Shown: positions 57,835 through 64,000 of the stretch, piece by piece
Layout of the letters: each line of letters begins with the position of its first letter
Numbering within the stretch: the first letter of the stretch is position 1
NCBI GenBank assembly: GCA_027579435.1
Contig: JANBPK010000863.1
Location: 1-64,000 of the forward strand
Direction of reading: 5' to 3'
From: Candolleomyces eurysporus
Taxonomy: Eukaryota; Basidiomycota; Agaricomycetes; Agaricales; Psathyrellaceae
DNA: 64,000 nt
Program-made: the position numbers and the translations under genes
The notes under the pieces: model-generated
What the model was told of the DNA's origin: nothing
Database searches by the model: none
The model's input: the letters and a program-made list of their open reading frames with translations, nothing else

Positions 57835-59124
57835 ATGGCGTCCCGCCCAGAACTCCTGCCCGAATACGCCCCTCCAGGAGAGACGCCTGCCGATCTGTGG
57901 ATCGAGCGTTCCAACCTCGCGGGAATAGTCATTGCGGGTGTTGCATATGGTAAATAACCCTCGCCGCCTTTTGCTGCTGTCAACTCGATCCGCGGCTAAC
58001 CGATCGATTAGGGATCCTCTTTACCATTTTTGTGCAATGCATACTCTCATTGCGCACGAGCAACCCTCAAAAGAAGCGCCAAGCGAGATGGCTTGCAGCT
58101 TACTCTTGTGTTATCTTCATCTTGGCGACATGTGGATTTGCTGCGAACGTTAAATTCATTCAGATGACCTTCATTGATTACAGGAATTATCCTGGAGGTC
58201 CGAATGGGTTTACGTTCGACTTTTACACCGACCCCGTCAACATGTTCTCGCTTATGTGCTATGTGATTATGAATTGGTTTGCTGACGGCTTGATGGTTTG
58301 TTCTTCTCTTTCCGTCTTGATGGTTTCGTTTATGTGTTGACACGAGCCTTCTAGCTATACCGCTTTACCGTCTTTTACAACGGTAAATCATGGTTAATTC
58401 TAGTGTTCCCTTGCATGCTTTATCTCGCGATAATCGGTGAGTCGGATTGGCCTTATTTTTCAGCGACGTCTCACCCGACCCCAGGTTTGTCGCTTGCAAT
58501 GGCGATCTATACCATGAATCCTTCCATTGGTTTCTGGGCACCTATTACGATCGATATCGGCACTGCCTACTGGTCTCTATCCATCGGTATGAATGTCATA
58601 GTCACAGTCGCTATCGCTGGACGACTGCTAAAGATGCGAGCAAATATTCGGAAGATCCTGGGCCCTAAACACTCGTCTCCATACACCTCTGTACTTGCGA
58701 TGATTATTGAGTCGGCAGCCTTGTACACAAGTTGGGCACTTGTGTTCATGGTCGCGTACGCAAAGGGTGACACATTCCAAAACATTGTCTTGTCTTCCCT
58801 GGGGCAGGTGCAGGTATGCAGCATCGAATAATTCTTTCAAATTGTCGTTTGCTAACTTTGATCGCAACGGAACAGGGTATCGCGCCTCTTCTTATCATCT
58901 TCCGGGTCGCCCAAGGAAAAGCGTGGACGACTACAACAGGGACAAACTCGATGACTCTGCCAAGCGGAGGTTCTCGTCCTACACATCCAAGCAATATCAC
59001 AGGGTCAACGAACACCGGTGCAACTCGGTCGTTCCCTCTTACTAATGTCACCGATTCCACGGTGCACCTTGATATCAGGGTGGAGAAGTCGACTGTGAAT
59101 AGCCAGGATTCTAAGTGGGTTTGA
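57835..59124 (+). CDS. Seven-transmembrane protein of a basidiomycete-expanded family
   Basis: Start MASRPELLPEYAPPGETPADLW, then TM1 LAGIVIAGVAYGILFTIFVQC (joined across an intron), TM2 WLAAYSCVIFILATCGFAA, TM3 MFSLMCYVIMNWFADGLM, TM4 WLILVFPCMLYLAIIG, TM5 AYWSLSIGMNVIVTVAIAG, TM6 VLAMIIESAALYTSWALVFMV and TM7 from IAPLLIIFRVAQG. This order and the CYVIMNWFADGLMLYR segment match a large uncharacterised Agaricomycete seven-TM family with an outside N-terminus. The C-tail is Ser/Thr-rich, as in receptors. Five short introns fit GT-AG. Transcribed away from the secreted-peptide genes, so a receptor-ligand relation is conceivable but unsupported. Confidence 0.85.
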
Positions 59125-59656
59125 AGAACGGATGGATGATTTGAGGGTGTTCGAGTAGGGGGATCCGCTCCGAGAGTACTAAGGATGTATTACTATATTT
59201 ATATTGGGAAATAGAGGTTTGATATAACTTGAGGACGATAATCGGCGCTGGACGGCAGAGCTTAAAGGGAAGCCTGAGGAGCCACTATCTCTTGAGGGTG
59301 AGCGACAAGCTTGACTCTGGAGACTTTGTCCTCCTAGAGGAGCTGCAGCCCACCGACTATCCCATCTAATCCGTTCGGCAAGATTTGCACTTGGTTCGGC
59401 GAAGAGTGTCAATGTGTGTGTGTGTGAAAATGTCATTGACAGCAGACTGCAACGACAACGTCAAGTTGAAAGAAGGGTAATATCACCTTGAGATCGCCGC
59501 CTTCGAGCCGCCTCGCTATATGAGTTCAACGTCGGACACAGTGTGAGTATATTATGACACTGTATCGTTGGTACATTGCACTGACTTGATTCTCCAATAA
59601 CATAAACCGCGGCAGTGTACTTGGTATCGTCCAGAGTTCAAACTCCTTCCCTGTAA
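59125..59656. other. Intergenic, with trace of MDR exon 1
   Basis: About 59520-59550 reads FNVGHSV-GTGAGT on the plus strand, the end of an MDR exon 1, matching the longer remnant at 34690-34950 beside copy C. A CGTATCGTTGGTACATT block near 59560 is shared with 34670-34695, marking the extent of the inverted duplication. Confidence 0.55.
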
Positions 59657-60958
59657 TTACGCTGTCTCCTGAGGACGAACGACAAGCTTGACTCCAGAGA
59701 CTCTGTTCTCCTCGAGCCGCTTCAACCCTTCGACTACCCCATTCAATCCCTTAGGCAACACCTCGATACGATTCGGCTAGGGTACACGTACAGATACGGA
59801 GTCAACTTCAGAAAGACAATAACCGCGCAAGAACCAACACACCTTGATATCGCCGCCTTGAAGGAATTTGGTGACATGAGTCCACATCTCTTGCACCAAT
59901 TCGGCGTATCCCTGCTTCGTCGCCAAGACATAAACGAGCGACTTGTTCTCTTTTGGGCCCTCTTCTTTTATTAGGTCGATCGCTGGTAGGTTGACGGCGA
60001 TCTGGCCACCCGGGGCCAAGAGGGTGAAGCCCAGCGTCTGAGTCTCCTCACTCGAGATCGCGTCAACGACAACTTTCACCGGCTTTTCAGTGATGCTTTG
60101 GATACTCTCTTTCAAGCCCGCGAGCGATGCATTGCGATCCAAGACATGAGTTGCGCCAAGGGACTTCAGAAAGTCTCCGTGCTTGATGGAGGCGGTTGTG
60201 ATAATCGGGTTGAAGCCAGAGAGCTTGGCGGTTTGGATGGCTAAAGGAGAGAAAAAGTCAGAAGTGTACCTCTTGATCGACAGCTGTTTGATTCACTGAG
60301 TTGTCCGACAGAGCTCGCTCCGCCGATTACGATAATTGGCGTGTCGCTATACTTTCCTCGCGCAGCGGCATTGGTGGGTGCGTCGAAACCTAGCCCATTT
60401 GGATTTTCATTGTAGAATCCGACCCAGGCAGTGGTGAGGGCAAGTGGAACCGACGCTGCTTCGTCGTACGAGATGCCAGATGGAATCTGCCCATTGATGG
60501 CATGTTCTAAATGAGCGCGTACAGGACAAGGAATTCAGATCATCCGCACCTTTGCCAGAGTCTTTACATCCGCGGTCGTATATTGCTGAAATCCGGCATG
60601 ACTATTGTCGTTGTACAAGCCTTGGAAGAGGCTGAAATTCCTCGTTCAACCAGCACTGATTCTGAAACAAGATGAGGACTCACACTCTGTCACCTATCGC
60701 AAAACCCGTAACCCCTTCGCCTAATTCCACGACTTCTCCAGCGATATCGGTGCCCAAAACAGTGGGAAAGTCAGTGAGGAAGTGGCTGAATCGAGTTACA
60801 ACCTTCCAATCAGCGGGATTCAAAGCGGCCGCATGAATCTTGACCAGGACTTCATCCTTGCCGGGCTTGTAGATCGGTGCGTTAGACACTATGAAATCTC
60901 CGGATGCCTTTGTGAGAAAGAGAGCTTTCTGCGTAGCGGTGGAAGTGGGGGTGGACAT
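59657..60958 (-). CDS. MDR-family oxidoreductase, copy D
   Basis: Begins MSTPTSTATQKALFLTK at 60958 and ends at TAA 59657-59659. The domain series equals copy C: GKDEVLVKIHAAALNPADWK, FLTDFPTVLGTDIAGEVVELG, IGDRV, GASSVGQL around 60300, SIKHGDFLKSLGATHVLDR, SSEETQTLGFTLLAPGGQIAVN and ENRVSGVKLVVRPQETA. Introns fall at the same sites and the frame is intact. It is nearly identical to copy C in the large C-terminal exon and lies in mirror orientation to it, 25 kb away. Promoter with TATA at 61039-61044 and the conserved dyad. Confidence 0.9.
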
Positions 60959-61038
60959 GATACAGGAGAGTAAGGCACACTTTGCTGAGGTGAACGACGG
61001 GTTGGTGTGGTATGGGGCTCCATCCCAAGTGGCAGCCC

Positions 61039-61044
61039 TTTATA
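61039..61044 (-). promoter_or_regulatory. TATA box of MDR copy D
   Basis: TATAAA on the minus strand 81-86 bases before the ATG at 60958, in the same sequence context as copies B and C. Confidence 0.6.
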
Positions 61045-61092
61045 GGTCTGGGGAACCTATCGAAAACGTCTGTCTAAATTGTACGACTCGAT

Positions 61093-61107
61093 TCGCGTTG
61101 TACGCGA
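61093..61107 (-). promoter_or_regulatory. Conserved dyad TCGCGT-N3-ACGCGA upstream of MDR copy D
   Basis: Inverted repeat TCGCG-ttgta-CGCGA at the matching promoter position to copies B and C (135 bases from the ATG). Confidence 0.5.
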
Positions 61108-61329
61108 TGGATGGCTTACTCAGAATGTTGCTGGGACCAATTCAACGGATTTTCGGAATCGGTGCTCTTGGCGAAATTCTGTTCAATGTCATACGGTTTA
61201 TCGAGAATTTGTCCGATAGTGTGTCATTCGAGCGTATTCCGTCCTTTGTTGGGCTACGGCAAATCGGAAAGAAGGGTCGCCTTGGGCTCATACGTCGTAA
61301 AGGTGGAACTGCGAGGTGCCCTTCTGCGG

Positions 61330-63055
61330 GCGAGACGTTTAAACTGGACCCCTAACCTCGGATCAATTAATCAAGCCCTAACCCTACCAGGTCGCTGTGA
61401 TTCAGGCCGAACGTAGGCGTGTTCCCCGATCCTTCCTGCTTCCCGAACACCACCATACCTCTACACCTCGAACCTTCCTCAACAATGCTTGTCGAAAACT
61501 TTATCATATCCCATCGGTGATCATGCTAAGTAATTATGCAAACATTCTCACTGGACTGGATCTCTTGATGCATTCGAAAGAGCCATCGGGTCGGCGACTC
61601 TACGAGGGCATCGTCAAACAGCTGTCCAAATTGTGTGAATTCAGATCGATCCTACCCTTGCCTCCCAGCCCTTCAAATCTTGATCACTGCTTGTCCAGAC
61701 GAGATGACAAAGCGGACAAGATCACTTCGTCACAATCTAATGCACAGGTGGGGATTTACTGGAAATGGAGGTGTCGATGGCGCGGGGGCCAGTCAATTCC
61801 CTTATTTTATGACGTGGCTGGGCACAACTAATAATATACAGGGTAGATTAAGGAATGTAGCGACAATACTACAAGATTCTGACGCTGCCAAAGCTTCCAA
61901 GATATAAGGGAGACTACATGTGCACTACCAAGCTTCGATGGTGCGTGTAGCGCATGTGCAACCACCGCATTTGCTGTGCGGGCTGAAAGGTTGGGTTTCT
62001 CCATGATCCCTAACCCACCTTGAGCATTAATAAACAGCAAATGCCTGTTAAATCGTTGTTGAATTGGCGTAGGGACCGTTTGTTCACCCCTAATATATCA
62101 TTCCATCACGCCATCCCCTCTTCTCAATCTTCCATTGGGCCACGATAGATTTTCCTGCACGCAAGTGTTAAAAAATCTTGCTACAACCCAACTAATGATA
62201 CAGGTTGTAGCTCAAGGAGGGAGATGGCCATTCGATAGGGCCCCTCATTCCGTCACTTACAGATTCTGATGTTTTCCCTCCTCAGGCTCCCAGTATTTTT
62301 GAAGATTCAGACCTCTAGTATCTAGTAAAGTTGTTTTTTNCACCGTAAACGGCCCACATCTGAGCAGGATGGAATTCGGTCATTCGTCACCCTTGTCAAG
62401 CACTGCCGCACTGGCCGAGATGGAGTTTGAGTTGTGGGAACGTGGGTCGCAATCAATAGACTGAACGTCAGCCGGGCTCAGGGATGCATCTAGGACCCCC
62501 GCGAAGACTCAATTACTAGAAGGGGGTTTCCTTTCCCTCGTGTATGGTACAAGGCTCATTGGATGGGTTGCGGTGAAGCGGAGGAAACATGGGAACCGAG
62601 TAACAATTTGCGGGACTACGCAGCTGTGGACCAGCGGGAACAAGCGCAGAAAGTGGTACGCACCGTCTACAACTCTATTAGATCTGGAAATGTAATGAAG
62701 AATCCAGCCGATTACTGTCGAGTTCGTTGGCAAGGAGCACTAAGTTTGACGACTAGTGCCGGAGCTCTCAGTCAAGGCGGATAAATGATTAACTAGATGT
62801 GTAACTTTGTATAACCATAGGGAACTAGAACAAAGCGGTCGGTAACTGGCCTGTGCCCTGTTGGCCGGTCCAGAACCTATCACCGGTTGACGTATTCGCG
62901 TCGGGCGGGTCGGCACGACGCCTGTCAAACATCCAAAATAGTAATGTCACCCACTAATCTAGTAATCGGATTAATGGGGTTGGACTGAGCCCGCCATTGA
63001 CAGTTCAGATCCGTATCAGTCTCGCTTCCAGCAAGCCTTCTGAAGATGCTGAAGC
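61330..63055. other. Upstream flank of copy D, decayed duplicated DNA
   Basis: The part 61430-61740 is a diverged inverted match of 21380-21650, upstream of copy B. The rest has no gene recognised. A single N at 62340 follows a T6 run. Confidence 0.45.
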
Positions 63056-63059
63056 ACCG

Positions 63060-63990
63060 GCCACTTCTGCGTCCGCTGCACGACTTGCAAGCCAGAGCAA
63101 CACTTCACCAATATGGGCACTGAGTGCTTTGGCTGCAGCGCTCTGGCATTGGGGATATCGAAGCAAGCCAGGGCAATATGATGTACGTACTGTTTGCATT
63201 TAGAACATCCCACGCCCAGGAGGAATTGAAAGATTGATTCTCTCCAACAAGTTTCTATCCTTGATTTCGATGGCCAGGTGCCCGTCAAACAATGCACACC
63301 AACTTCTCCCCAGTTCGAGGCAGCCGCGCTGAGCTCTGGCGACACGAAGGTTCATAAGCTGGGATCATCACGGCGAAATATCCTGTGATTCAATGGAGTG
63401 GGTTTCTCGGATGAGTTGTCGATATGAGACTCGGAGTTGGGAAGGTTAAAGTGCTGACCTGTGTGAGCATGCTCTCTGATTATTTTTTCGATATCCTAGT
63501 CATTATCCTGTTTTCAGTTTCCTTGCTGGAAGGTTTGTGGATATGGATCTTGCCGGGAGCTTTACGACTGAAACGGTGCGTGTACAGCAGTTTTGTAAGA
63601 ATGGCTGACCCTATCATGCTTCCTAGATTCATTGCAAACTCTGCTACGGTGAATTCTGGACGATTCCTGCTACAGTCTCCATCTCCGGCTCGGGCATGCA
63701 CGACACCACCAAGCTGTGTTTTTATCAAGTCTGCTCTGGCTTGGGAGTGGAGTGGAGTCAGCACGGACACGGAAAAGCTACCCTTAAACCCACTATCTAC
63801 ACCGCTACTCCTGGTCTTCAATTAGACTCAGCAACCACGGGATTACGCCGATTCCCCGAAAACCAGTGGACCAATCATAACTTATCCCCCAGAGAATTGC
63901 GCGCAGTACTCGAAAAGCCCTGGGACCCACGGTTTCGGAATCACATTCAACACTATCGGAGAACTCCTCTCATGGGAGCGATCGCTCGCA
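63060..63990. repeat. Right arm of a large inverted duplication
   Basis: Reverse-complement match of 31340-32270, with many substitutions and small indels. Frames differ from the left arm, so neither copy looks functional now. The FEAAALSSGDTKVHKLG segment is MDR-like; the QHGHGKATLKPTIYT segment is unidentified. Confidence 0.65.
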
Positions 63991-64000
63991 GAGGTTGAGT

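Noticed and set aside
1..64000. CRISPR arrays, rRNA genes, prophage or bacterial operons
   Set aside because: No regularly spaced repeats or rRNA sequence seen; intron-rich gene structure shows a eukaryotic nuclear window.

Overview
This is nuclear DNA of a filamentous basidiomycete, most likely an Agaricomycete. The evidence is dense short introns (about 50-70 nt, GT...AG), single-copy eukaryotic genes such as SWC2, CWC2 and TMA46, a Crz1-type zinc-finger factor, a many-exon P450, and decayed retroelement sequence. The sequence is a draft. Nine single Ns lie beside homopolymer or near-homopolymer runs, and two of them, plus two unmarked runs of seven G or C, break otherwise intact reading frames.

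Layout. 1-5.9 kb: 3' part of a zeta-toxin-domain gene, SWC2/VPS72, and an MFS monocarboxylate-type transporter with 13 exons. 7.2-9.8 kb: a complete cytochrome P450 with 17 exons. 10.9-15.3 kb: one large Ser-rich disordered protein gene (minus). 16.4 kb: tRNA-Gly(TCC). 16.6-18.5 kb: a PP2C/PDP-type gene with decayed catalytic motifs and an in-frame stop, followed at once by a LINE reverse-transcriptase remnant. 19.3-34.9 kb: an accessory region with three intact zinc-independent MDR (quinone/enoyl reductase-like) genes and at least three MDR pseudogenes in repeat-rich decayed DNA. 36.5-44.3 kb: housekeeping block (two small hypotheticals, an NIF/FCP1-type phosphatase, a short RPA1-like gene, CWC2, TMA46). 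44.3-48.6 kb: gene-poor. 48.7-54 kb: CRZ1-like factor and a UPF0014 membrane protein. 54.7-56.9 kb: a UstYa-like (DUF3328) gene plus two tandem tiny secreted-peptide genes, all on the minus strand. 57.8-59.1 kb: a seven-TM protein. 59.6-64 kb: a fourth MDR gene and an inverted copy of the sequence at 31.3-34.6 kb.

The candidate new system is 54.7-56.9 kb. Two paralogous genes of exactly 292 bp with matching exon structure encode signal peptides followed by about 20-residue tails sharing PFR[WY]xNPAPDS. They sit beside a membrane-anchored DUF3328 protein, the family that cyclises ribosomal peptides in ascomycetes (ustiloxin, cyclochlorotine). That arrangement suggests a basidiomycete RiPP-like locus. 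The second notable architecture is the family of MDR genes spread by segmental and inverted duplication, with promoters that share a TATA box and a TCGCG-N5-CGCGA dyad.
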